Below are positions 36,139-44,146 of a stretch of 64,000 bases of DNA, piece by piece (within the stretch, counting starts at the first letter, position 1; each line of letters opens with the position of its first letter). The DNA comes from Bacteroidia bacterium. Its GTDB lineage: Bacteria; Bacteroidota; Bacteroidia; Flavobacteriales_D; Sanyastnellaceae. The notes beneath the pieces were generated by a model. It ran no database searches. It worked only from the letters and a program-made list of their open reading frames with translations, and was not told the origin of the DNA. The position numbers were made by a program, and so were the translations under genes. The stretch is taken from the NCBI GenBank assembly GCA_030427925.1, contig JAUICJ010000007.1, positions 55,104 to 119,103 of the forward strand. Reading direction: 5' to 3'.

Positions 36139-37221
36139 ATGAACGAGTTCACAACTCTGTCCTGGCAGCCCGAGATCCTCGAGCCTGCTACTCCTGCGGG
36201 CGAAGCACGGTTGCTTGCTTTGCGCTCTTCCGGCTCAATCCGAGAGGAATGGGACACCCTCGATCACCAGTTGGCTGAATTGGTGGTTACCCGAAATCCC
36301 AAAATCAAAGGACAGCCCGAGGCCATAGCCGGGGCCATCCAAGAACTGCTTCCAGAGGGCGGTCGCGCGGCGTATGGCGTTTGGGTGCACTACCCGTGGC
36401 GCGGTCACTTGGTCCGCTTGCTCCCGGAATCGGCCTTCATTGAAGTGCGCACGAATCGGAACAACAACCGCATCATGCCCATCGAACGGGATTTGTTGAG
36501 CACGAAATCGGTCGGGGTGGTGGGCCTGTCCGTCGGGCAGAGCTTTGCCATGAGCATCGCGATGGAACGGGGCGCAGGCCGCATCAAGATCGCCGATTTC
36601 GACACCCTCGAACTCTCGAATGTGAACCGAATCCGGACGGGAGTGCACCAACTCGGGCAGCCGAAGTGGCTCATCACTGCCCGCGAAATTGCGGAAATCG
36701 ATCCGTTCTTGCGCGTGGAGGTGTTCCCGGAGGGCGTCAACGAGGACAACATCGACGCGTTCTTGGACGGGTTGGATTTGATCTGCGATGCGTGCGATGA
36801 TTTGGCCACGAAAGCGGCCTTGCGCTTGAACGCGCGCGCCCGCCGACTTCCGGTCATCATGGACACCAGCGACCGCGGCATGCTCGATGTGGAGCGGTAC
36901 GATCAGCCGGAGAAAATCGCATCGGGTTACCTCCACGGCCGCATCGATGAAGCGTCCATGGACATGTTCTTGCAGTGCAAGGCTTGGACGACGGAGGCCC
37001 TCCACGCGTTCGTGGACTTGGACAACGTTTCGGAACGGGGCCGCGCAAGCATTCCGTTGTTGGGCCAGGAGTTGTTGGCTTGGCCACAGGTGTACACGGA
37101 GGTGGCTTCGGGCGGTGCATTTGCTGCGCAGGCTGCCCGGCGAATTTTATTGGATCAATTCATGCCGGATGTCCGGCTCTACATCAATTTGGATGAGCAG
37201 TTCGCCGAATCCTTCTCTTGA
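36139..37221 (+). CDS. ThiF/E1-like adenylyltransferase (similar to the ThiF half of Rv1355c-family proteins)
   Basis: 360 residues from the ATG at 36139. The N-terminal 120 residues (VWVHYPWRGHLVRLLPESAF, RTNRNNNRIMPIERDLL) are followed by a Rossmann domain with GVVGLSVGQ (126-134), IADFDTLELSNVNR (151-164), GQPK (Lys176) and a DLICDACDD strand end, the E1/ThiF/MoeB pattern for ATP-dependent activation of a C-terminal carboxylate. No CxxC zinc pairs or obvious catalytic cysteine are present. Rv1355c-type proteins carry a further nitroreductase domain; this one ends without it. It overlaps the next gene by 29 bp and so belongs to the same unit as the acyltransferase-like protein and the two-component pair. 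Its substrate is unknown. Confidence 0.8.
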   Translation: MNEFTTLSWQPEILEPATPAGEARLLALRSSGSIREEWDTLDHQLAELVVTRNPKIKGQPEAIAGAIQELLPEGGRAAYGVWVHYPWRGHLVRLLPESAFIEVRTNRNNNRIMPIERDLLSTKSVGVVGLSVGQSFAMSIAMERGAGRIKIADFDTLELSNVNRIRTGVHQLGQPKWLITAREIAEIDPFLRVEVFPEGVNEDNIDAFLDGLDLICDACDDLATKAALRLNARARRLPVIMDTSDRGMLDVERYDQPEKIASGYLHGRIDEASMDMFLQCKAWTTEALHAFVDLDNVSERGRASIPLLGQELLAWPQVYTEVASGGAFAAQAARRILLDQFMPDVRLYINLDEQFAESFS

Positions 37222-37939
37222 ACGCATTCGCCAGGCGGAGCGCATCAGCGCTGCTCGGGTGGTGGTGTATCCTGCAGACCAATTCGAGGCGCGCTCCCAC
37301 GAGTTGGTCGACGGCCACCGAGCGGTACTTGCCGCATACGGCATCAAGGAACTGAAGACGTTCAAGCGCGATTGGATCGGCAATCCCGAAGTCCAAGTCG
37401 TGGCCGCGCTTTCGGTGAAGACGGGAAAGGTGCTCGGTGGAGCGCGGATGTACCGGGCCCACCAGCCCAGCGATTTGCCGCTTTACCAAGCCGTGAGCGA
37501 CCAAGACCCGGGGCTCGGGGCCTTCTTGGAGCCGTTCATTCACGAGGGCGTTTTTGAAATCGGCGGGCTTTGGAACAGCTTGGAATTGGCGGGGATGGGG
37601 GTGGAGGCGCTGTTTTTAGTTCAAGCGGCAATCGCGGCGTTGCCCATGTTGGATGCGCGGCATTTGTTCGCACTGACTTCGCCGGTGACGCGGCGAATGC
37701 AGGGCACCATCGGGTTCCAAATCGAAGAAGGGGTGGGGGACAGCGGGGTGTTCACCTACCCCACGCCCAAGCTGCGTGCGAACTTGGCGCGCTTCACGTT
37801 TCCCGATCACGTGGAATCGGCAGCGCCGGCTGTTCGGGAGCTGTTGGAACAGCTTTGGCAAGATCCTACGGGATACGTGCATTCGGTCAATGGCCCCAAG
37901 GGGGAATTGCAGCTCGCCTTTGAAATGAACCTGGGATGA
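37193..37939 (+). CDS. Predicted acyltransferase, GNAT/autoinducer-synthase-like fold
   Basis: 248 residues from the ATG at 37193; an ATG at 37169 is possible. Features that suggest the fold are the strand VQVVAALSVKTGKVLGGARMYRA (68-89) followed by DLPLY (94-98), the glutamate strand EIGGLWNS (122-129) and a GMG helix start. TSPVTRRMQGTIGF (162-175) then follows in the place where GNAT proteins end their core. This order resembles LuxI- and FeeM-type synthases, but the diagnostic N-terminal Arg/Trp residues of LuxI are not clear. The assignment is by pattern only. It is overlapped by the ThiF-like gene upstream (29 bp) and the histidine kinase downstream (4 bp). Confidence 0.5.
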   Translation: MSSSPNPSLERIRQAERISAARVVVYPADQFEARSHELVDGHRAVLAAYGIKELKTFKRDWIGNPEVQVVAALSVKTGKVLGGARMYRAHQPSDLPLYQAVSDQDPGLGAFLEPFIHEGVFEIGGLWNSLELAGMGVEALFLVQAAIAALPMLDARHLFALTSPVTRRMQGTIGFQIEEGVGDSGVFTYPTPKLRANLARFTFPDHVESAAPAVRELLEQLWQDPTGYVHSVNGPKGELQLAFEMNLG

Positions 37940-40083
37940 ATGCGGTCCGCCTGCTTGGATTCCGGTGCATCGGACTCGTTGCGTTGGCGGTCATCGGATT
38001 CGCCTTCCCCGCAGGTGCGCAGAAGTACATCGGGGAGCGCATGGAATTGCTGCCCGATTCCTTGGTGCCCAGGATGTCCGTCACGGAACAAATCGTGGAC
38101 CTGCTTGGATGGCAGCCCCTTGACGTGGCCGTGCCAAATTTGGGCAACAGTTCGGAAGTCTATTGGTTGCGCTTGAAGCTCGACGCCGCCACGGAGGCGG
38201 GTTCGTTGCTCGAAATCCAAAACGCGACCATCGACGAGCTGAGTTGTTTCATCGTTTGCGATGGCGAAGTCATCACGGCCTACGGCGACGGTGAATCCCA
38301 CCGCAGCGGTCAAGACAGCCAACTCGGAACCTACCCGTCGTTCGCGGTCCCTTTGGCCACCGAGTGCACGGATTTGGAAGTGCTCATCCGCGTTCAAAGC
38401 GGGAAGCCCTTGCTGCTGCCCGTGCGCATTGCGGGCCACAAGGAGGTCATTCGGGATGCCCACCAACGCGATGTGTTCTTTGCAGCCTACTTCGGCATCA
38501 TCTTCGTCATGTTGCTGTACAACCTGTTCTTGTACTTCAGCGTCGGCGACCGGAATTACCTGTGGTATGCGATGTACATCGTGACGGTGGGGGGCGCTCA
38601 GTTGGTGCTGAACGGGTACGCGGGGCTGTTGAGCGTGGACGAGTGGCCGTGGTTGGAGCGGCGGTTGGTTCACTTCATGGGGGTGTTCAGTGGGGTGGCG
38701 ACGATTGTGTTTGCGCGTGATTTTTTGGACTTGCCGAAGCGCGTGCCGTGGTTGAATACGGTGATGTATGTGTACTTGGGCATCTACGGGTTGGCGTTTT
38801 TGCTGGCGCTTTTCGGTTGGATGACGTGGAGTTACAACCTCATTAACTTTTGCGCGCTGGCCATCTTTTTGCTCATTCCTGGAGCCATCGTGTCGATGCG
38901 CCAAGGGTTCCGTCCCGCGCGGTATTTCCTCATTGCGTGGATGTTTTTCATCGTGGCCGTGTTGGTCTTTGTGCTCAAGGATTCGTCGGTGATTCCGTTT
39001 AACCAGTGGACGTTCTTTGCGCTGCCCGTGGGCAATGCCATTGAGGTGGTGTTGTTGAGTTTGGCCTTGGCGAGCCGCATCAATGAGATGAAGCAGGAGG
39101 CGACGAAGGCGAAGGAGCAGCAGCTGCGTTTGGCCCAGCAAAATGAGCGGATGGTGTCGAACCAAAACCGGTTGCTCGAAGACCGTGTGCGCGAACGGAC
39201 CTTGGAACTTCAGCAGGCGAATGGCGAACTGGAAAACACGCTCAGCGAACTGAAAACGGCTCAGCAACAGCTCCTTCAGCAGGAGAAGCTGGCCTCCATC
39301 GGTCAACTCACGGCGGGCATCGCCCACGAGCTGAACAACCCGATCAACTTCGTTTCGTCGTCGAGCGCCAGCTTGAAGCGCGATTTCGAGGACGTCGAGG
39401 AAGTGCTGAAGCGGGTGATGGCGCTTCAGCCGGATTCCGAAGGGCTGCACGAAGAGGTGCGCGCGCTTCGGGAGCGCATGGAGGAATTGGATTTGGAATT
39501 CACGCAGGAGGAGATTGTGCAGTTGCTCAAGGGCATCGAGGACGGGGCGGGCCGAACCGCTGAAATCGTCAAGGGGCTGCGGATTTTCGGTCGCGTCGAT
39601 GGGGACGCGTTTGCGCCCGCGCAACTGAACGAATTGCTCGAGTCCACCCTAGTCATCCTGCGCAGCAGTCTGCGCGACCAGGTGGCCATCGACTTGGAAC
39701 TCGAAGCGGACCTGCCATTGGTGCGGTGCCAGGCAGGTCGGCTGAATCAGGTCTTCATGAACATGATCACGAATGCAGCGCACGCCACCATGGAGCGCAA
39801 GGATTTGGCCCCCGAAGACCGGCTGATCTACATTCAGTCGAAAAAGGTGGAAGAAGGTGGTAAGAAATGGGTAATCATTCGAATAGAAGACAATGGAATC
39901 GGCATGGCTGAGGACGTTCGAATGCAGATTTTCGACCCATTCTTCACCACCAAGGCCGTTGGCGAAGGCACCGGACTGGGGCTGAGCATCGTCATGGGCA
40001 TCCTTTCTGACCACCATGCGGAGGTCGATGTGCAGTCCGCACCCCAGCGAGGCACTGCATTCACTTTAACCTTTACGGCATGA
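37936..40083 (+). CDS. 7TMR-DISM sensor histidine kinase
   Basis: 715 residues. A signal peptide (ending FPAGAQ) is followed by an extracytoplasmic 7TMR-DISMED2-like beta domain (about 25-175), seven membrane helices (about 180-385), a coiled coil (390-455), and a kinase core. The H-box is IAHELNNPINF with His464; N-box NQVFMNMITNAAHA, G1 IEDNGIGM, F-box FDPFFTTK and G2 GEGTGLGLSI are intact. The periplasmic domain of this class is related to carbohydrate-binding folds, so an external ligand is expected. Start overlaps the acyltransferase-like stop, and its stop overlaps the response regulator start (ATGA both times). Confidence 0.95.
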   Translation: MNAVRLLGFRCIGLVALAVIGFAFPAGAQKYIGERMELLPDSLVPRMSVTEQIVDLLGWQPLDVAVPNLGNSSEVYWLRLKLDAATEAGSLLEIQNATIDELSCFIVCDGEVITAYGDGESHRSGQDSQLGTYPSFAVPLATECTDLEVLIRVQSGKPLLLPVRIAGHKEVIRDAHQRDVFFAAYFGIIFVMLLYNLFLYFSVGDRNYLWYAMYIVTVGGAQLVLNGYAGLLSVDEWPWLERRLVHFMGVFSGVATIVFARDFLDLPKRVPWLNTVMYVYLGIYGLAFLLALFGWMTWSYNLINFCALAIFLLIPGAIVSMRQGFRPARYFLIAWMFFIVAVLVFVLKDSSVIPFNQWTFFALPVGNAIEVVLLSLALASRINEMKQEATKAKEQQLRLAQQNERMVSNQNRLLEDRVRERTLELQQANGELENTLSELKTAQQQLLQQEKLASIGQLTAGIAHELNNPINFVSSSSASLKRDFEDVEEVLKRVMALQPDSEGLHEEVRALRERMEELDLEFTQEEIVQLLKGIEDGAGRTAEIVKGLRIFGRVDGDAFAPAQLNELLESTLVILRSSLRDQVAIDLELEADLPLVRCQAGRLNQVFMNMITNAAHATMERKDLAPEDRLIYIQSKKVEEGGKKWVIIRIEDNGIGMAEDVRMQIFDPFFTTKAVGEGTGLGLSIVMGILSDHHAEVDVQSAPQRGTAFTLTFTA

Positions 40084-40601
40084 TCCACGTACTCTACCTT
40101 GATGATGAGTCCCACAACCTGACCGCCTTCCGCGCGGCGTTTCGGCGGGTGTTCAAGGTCCACGTGACCACCGAGCCGACGGAGGCCGTGCAGCTGTTGC
40201 GCGAGCATCCGATCGAGGTCGTGATCTCGGACCAAAAAATGCCCTCCCTCAGCGGCGTCGAGTTCTTCGAACTCATCATGTCCGACTTCCCGGATCCCAT
40301 CCGCATGCTCCTCACGGGCCATGCAGACATCGACGCGGTCATCGATGCGATCAACAAAGGACAGATTTACAAGTACATCAGCAAACCATGGAACGAGGCC
40401 GAGCTGCAGGCGCTGGTTGAAGAGGCAGCGGGGCAATTCCGTCGGAAACGAACCGTTCAGCAGGAGGGCGATCGGATGATCCAGCAAATGCGTCAGGCAA
40501 AGGAATTGGCCGCGTGGATCGTGGAGGTGACGGCTTCGGGCGGCGCGGTCACTCCTGAAATCCACGAAAAGGCGAAAAAAATAGACGAATTGCTTTCTTA
40601 A
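40080..40601 (+). CDS. Response regulator (receiver domain with short helical tail)
   Basis: 173 residues. Receiver domain with the acidic pair in LYLDDES (Asp8, Asp9), phospho-acceptor Asp51 in ISDQKMP, Thr in LLTGHAD and Lys102 in YISKPW. The tail of about 55 residues is helical and has no DNA-binding or enzymatic domain, so the output may be protein-protein contact or phosphotransfer. Translationally coupled to the kinase, its likely partner. Confidence 0.93.
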   Translation: MIHVLYLDDESHNLTAFRAAFRRVFKVHVTTEPTEAVQLLREHPIEVVISDQKMPSLSGVEFFELIMSDFPDPIRMLLTGHADIDAVIDAINKGQIYKYISKPWNEAELQALVEEAAGQFRRKRTVQQEGDRMIQQMRQAKELAAWIVEVTASGGAVTPEIHEKAKKIDELLS

Positions 40602-40656
40602 ATAGACGGTAGATTACCGGGTGCACTTATCTTTCTCGCATTCAGAAACGAGGAAG

Positions 40657-41016
40657 ATGCTCATTTACATAGACTCAGATGCCGTTCGCATGCGCGTCCA
40701 CCGCAAGCTGTTGGTACAATCGTTCCCATGGCTTTCGGTTCGCTGCTTCGACCGCTGGGAGTCGGGAATCTTTGATGGGGTTCCTTCGGATCGGGTGGTT
40801 TACATGTTCACGTGCCTGGACGACCTGACCGAAGCTGAGATGAATGCGATCATTTCTTCGGCGCGAGCAGAACACCCCGGATTGCGTTGGTTCGCTTTGT
40901 GGGCACACGACCTTTCGGTGCCGGATTGGGTCGCGGGGCTGGAACCGGAATCCGTGCTGGGATTGCCCTTGGACGTGCACGCCATCAAGCGCCAGTTGAA
41001 GCACGTCGCAAAATGA
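40657..41016 (+). CDS. Degenerate receiver-like protein
   Basis: 119 residues from the ATG at 40657 (MLIYIDSDAVRMRVHRKLL); a GTG at 40621 would add 12. Strand-helix order matches a receiver domain: acidic IDSD after strand 1, RVVYMFTCLDDL after strand 3, RWFALWAHDL after strand 4, SVLGLPLDVHAIKRQL at the end. The phospho-acceptor position appears to be lost (no Asp directly after strand 3) and the Lys-Pro of strand 5 is Leu-Pro. A TATCTTTC box lies at 40628-40635. It is 55 bp after the response regulator and is closed by a strong terminator. Confidence 0.65.
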   Translation: MLIYIDSDAVRMRVHRKLLVQSFPWLSVRCFDRWESGIFDGVPSDRVVYMFTCLDDLTEAEMNAIISSARAEHPGLRWFALWAHDLSVPDWVAGLEPESVLGLPLDVHAIKRQLKHVAK

Positions 41017-41052
41017 AAACGCCTGCCCCTCAAGTGAGGAGCAGGCGTTTTC
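41015..41052. terminator. Bidirectional terminator between the two-component unit and the M42 peptidase gene
   Basis: A 12-bp outer stem (GAAAACGCCTGC / GCAGGCGTTTTC) plus an inner CCTCA/TGAGG stem with a 2-nt AG loop. T-runs occur on both strands. It serves the convergent genes ending at 41016 and 41069. Confidence 0.92.
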
Positions 41053-41068
41053 ACTTCAGGGCGTTGGC

Positions 41069-42157
41069 TTACTTGAAGTACCGGAAATCTTCTCCCGGTT
41101 CGATTTGCTTCAACGTCGCAAGGATGAGCCGGATGCAGTTTTCCACGTCTTGCTTGTGCACCATTTCGACGGTGGTGTGCATGTAGCGCAAGGGCAAACT
41201 GATCAGGGCACTGGGCACCCCCATGTTCGAGTAAGCAAAAGCGTCCGTGTCTGTGCCCGTGAAGCGGCTAGCGGCCATGCGCTGCAACGGAATCTTTTCG
41301 GCATCGGCGGTGTCGATGATCCGCTTCAGGAGGTTGTTGTGCACGGCGGGCCCATAAGTGACGCCAGGACCGTTTCCTGCTGCCACGTCGCCTTGATCGA
41401 TCTTGTCCATCATGGGCGTGTGCGTGCAATGCGTCACGTCCGTCACGATCGCCACATCGGGTTGGATGCGCTCCGCAATCATCTCCGCGCCGCGCAATCC
41501 CACTTCTTCTTGGACGCTGTTCGTGATGTACAAACCAAACGGCAACTTCGTTCCTTCTTCCTTCAGCAACCGCGCCACTTCCGCGATCATGAAGCCGCCG
41601 GCGCGGTTGTCCAAAGCGCGCCCCACGTACCAGTTCTTGTTCAGGATGGTGAAGGTGTCTTCATACGTGACGACGCACCCGACGTGGATGCCCATTTTCT
41701 CCACTTCGGCCTTGTCTTTCGCGCCGACATCGAGGAAGATGTTCTTCATGGTCGGAGCGGCTTCCTTGCCCGGCGTGCGGGTGTGGATGGCCGGCCAGCC
41801 GAAAACGGCTTTGACGACGCCCTTCTCGGTGTGGATGTTCACCCGCTTGGACGGGGCGATTTGGTGGTCGCTTCCCCCGTTGCGGCGGAGGTAGATGAAG
41901 CCGTCGGACGTGATGTAGTGAACGAACCAGCTGATTTCATCCGCGTGCGCCTCGATGACGACTTTGTAAGGTGCATCCGGGTTGATGACCCCGACGACCG
42001 AACCGTAGGCGTCCACGATGTGCGTGTCGATGTACGGCTTGATGTAGTCGAGCCAGAGCTTTTGGCCTTCGCTTTCGAAGCCGGTCGGGCTGGGGTTGTT
42101 GAGGTACGCTTCGAGGAACTTTTCGCTCGCGCGGGTGATGATTTTTTTGTTTGCCAT
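41069..42157 (-). CDS. M42 family metallopeptidase (FrvX/tetrahedral aminopeptidase type)
   Basis: Cytoplasmic aminopeptidase with two zinc ions, 362 residues, full length. Visible ligands and catalytic parts are EAHADEI (His71), ALDNRAGG, the general-base region VQEEVGLRGA, TDVTHCTHTP, and RYMHTTVEMV near the end. The dodecameric tetrahedral particles of this family trim peptides. A TAACTTCG box lies 4 bp before the start codon (42162-42169, minus strand). Confidence 0.95.
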   Translation of the reverse strand: MANKKIITRASEKFLEAYLNNPSPTGFESEGQKLWLDYIKPYIDTHIVDAYGSVVGVINPDAPYKVVIEAHADEISWFVHYITSDGFIYLRRNGGSDHQIAPSKRVNIHTEKGVVKAVFGWPAIHTRTPGKEAAPTMKNIFLDVGAKDKAEVEKMGIHVGCVVTYEDTFTILNKNWYVGRALDNRAGGFMIAEVARLLKEEGTKLPFGLYITNSVQEEVGLRGAEMIAERIQPDVAIVTDVTHCTHTPMMDKIDQGDVAAGNGPGVTYGPAVHNNLLKRIIDTADAEKIPLQRMAASRFTGTDTDAFAYSNMGVPSALISLPLRYMHTTVEMVHKQDVENCIRLILATLKQIEPGEDFRYFK

Positions 42158-42252
42158 GGGGCGAAGTTAGCAGTAAAACGGTGGGGGCAGGTGCCCGGTG
42201 TTGGGAAGGTTAACGGGATTTGGCGCGGAAAGGTTCAGGCCAAATCCCGATG

Positions 42253-42290
42253 GAAAAAAAAGCGCCAGCCCCCATCGGAGACCAGCGCTT
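42253..42290 (-). terminator. Terminator of the beta-oxidation operon
   Basis: On the minus strand AGCGC pairs with GCGCT around an inner stem with several G-U pairs, followed by a run of eight T. It begins about 18 bp after the acyl-CoA dehydrogenase stop. Confidence 0.8.
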
Positions 42291-42308
42291 CCTCAGCACG
42301 CGAGCCGC

Positions 42309-44099
42309 TCAGTCCTCGTACTTGTTCGCTTCGATGAGCTCAACGGCAATCCGCTGGCGAGCCTCCTTCGTGTTGAACGGCTCCACCTTGCAGAACCGCT
42401 TCAGTCCCATCAACATCATCTTCAGTTCGTCGCCGTCCGCGAACGCGAGCAGCGCTTCCTTGCCGGCGCTGTGGATCCACTCCGCCGCTTCATACGTGTA
42501 CACCTTCATGATGTCGAGTTCCCGCTGGATGCCCTCGGTCCCGCCGCGCAATCCGGCGAGCTTCTGAACGCGCAACACGGTGCTTTCCGCGGTGTACGTC
42601 CAAATCGCCATGTCGCTGATGCCCATCAAGACCTCCTGTTCCTTCGACAAGGTCATCATCAACTTCTGCACCGCGGCACCGGCCACGAGCAGGACGGCCT
42701 TTTTCAGGTTCTCCACGACCGCGAGGTGCTGCTCGAACACGTCCTCCGGGCCCGGCCCGAAGTCCGGAATGCCCATGAGTTCGTTCGCCACCGCCATCGC
42801 CGGGGTCATCAGGTCCATCTCGCCTTTCATGGCCTTTTTCAAGATCATGTCGACGGTGAGCATGCGGTTGATTTCGTTCGTGCCTTCGAAAATGCGGTTG
42901 ATGCGGGCGTCGCGGTAGGCGCGTTCGGCGCGGGTTTCGGCGCTGTAGCCCATGCCGCCGTGGATTTGCACCGCCTCGTCGACCACGTAGTCCAGGACTT
43001 CCGAGCCCAGCACCTTCATCATCGCGCACTCCGGCGCGAAGTCGGCGATGCCTTGCAAGGTCGCCTCGCCGTGCTCCATGCCGCCGGCCTTGAGCGCTTG
43101 GATGGCGTCCTCGATGTTCTGCGTCGCCCGGTACGTCGCCGCCTCACACGTGTAAATGCGGATGGCCGACTCCGCCAGCTTGTGCCGAATGGCCCCGTAC
43201 TTCGAGATCGCCCGGCCAAATTGTTCCCGCTCGTTCGCATACTGGATCGCCTGGCTCAGCGCCCCCTTCGACGCGCCCAACACGGCCCCGCCCAACTTGA
43301 TCCGCCCGATGTTCAAAATGTTCACCGCGATCTTGAAGCCTTTCTGCCGCTCGTACAGCAGGTTCTCCACCGGCACCTTCACGTCGTTGAAGAAGATTTG
43401 CCGCGTCGACGAGCCCTTGATGCCCATCTTCTTTTCCTCCGGATTCTTCGAGATGCCTTCGCTGTGGCCGTCCACGATGAAGGCGGTGAGGTTTTCGTCG
43501 TCGTCGATTTTTGCAAAGACGATCATCACGTCGGCGAATCCGCCGTTGGTGATCCACATCTTTTGGCCATTCAAGACGTAGTGCTGGCCATCTTCTGACA
43601 ACGTCGCCTTCGTCTTCCCGCTGTTCGCATCCGACCCCGCGCCCGGCTCCGTCAGGCAATAGCAGCCTTTGAGCTCACCGCTCGCGAGGCCCGGCACCCA
43701 CTTCTTCTTCTGCTCCTCGTTGCCGTAGTACAGGATGGGCAGGGTGCCGATGCCGGTGTGCGCGCTGAAGCTGACGCTGAACGAATGCGCGCCCCCGATG
43801 GCCTCGGTGATGAGCATCGTCGTTTTGAAATCGAGTCCCATGCCGCCGTATTCCTCGGGCACGGAGCTGCCGAGCAGGCCGAGTTCGCCCGATTCTTCCA
43901 TGAGTCGGGGCACCAGCCCTTCTTCTTGGTGGTCGATGGCGTCGAGGTTAGGCACCACGCGCTTTTCGACGAAATCGAGCGTCATTTGCTTCATCATCAA
44001 TTGTTCCTCGGACCATTCTTCGGGGATGAAGATGTCGGAGGCTTTCGTGGGGCGGATGAGGAATTCTCCGCCGCGGATGGCATCGTTGGGAGTGGACAT
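42309..44099 (-). CDS. Acyl-CoA dehydrogenase
   Basis: FAD enzyme for the first step of fatty-acid beta-oxidation. 596 residues, in the long class with an extra C-terminal helical domain of about 180 residues, as is usual for Bacteroidota operon copies. Visible parts are CLTEPGAGSDANS and KMWITNGGFAD (FAD/substrate), EREQFGRAISKYGAIRHKLA, QIHGGMGYSAE and the catalytic-base region RIFEGTNEINR. It is the last gene of marR-fadB-fadA-acyl-CoA dehydrogenase, 47 bp after fadA. Confidence 0.95.
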   Translation of the reverse strand: MSTPNDAIRGGEFLIRPTKASDIFIPEEWSEEQLMMKQMTLDFVEKRVVPNLDAIDHQEEGLVPRLMEESGELGLLGSSVPEEYGGMGLDFKTTMLITEAIGGAHSFSVSFSAHTGIGTLPILYYGNEEQKKKWVPGLASGELKGCYCLTEPGAGSDANSGKTKATLSEDGQHYVLNGQKMWITNGGFADVMIVFAKIDDDENLTAFIVDGHSEGISKNPEEKKMGIKGSSTRQIFFNDVKVPVENLLYERQKGFKIAVNILNIGRIKLGGAVLGASKGALSQAIQYANEREQFGRAISKYGAIRHKLAESAIRIYTCEAATYRATQNIEDAIQALKAGGMEHGEATLQGIADFAPECAMMKVLGSEVLDYVVDEAVQIHGGMGYSAETRAERAYRDARINRIFEGTNEINRMLTVDMILKKAMKGEMDLMTPAMAVANELMGIPDFGPGPEDVFEQHLAVVENLKKAVLLVAGAAVQKLMMTLSKEQEVLMGISDMAIWTYTAESTVLRVQKLAGLRGGTEGIQRELDIMKVYTYEAAEWIHSAGKEALLAFADGDELKMMLMGLKRFCKVEPFNTKEARQRIAVELIEANKYED

Positions 44100-44146
44100 C
44101 GTTGTGCTGTTTCTTCTTGATTACGAGGATTTAGGCCAAAAAAGTT

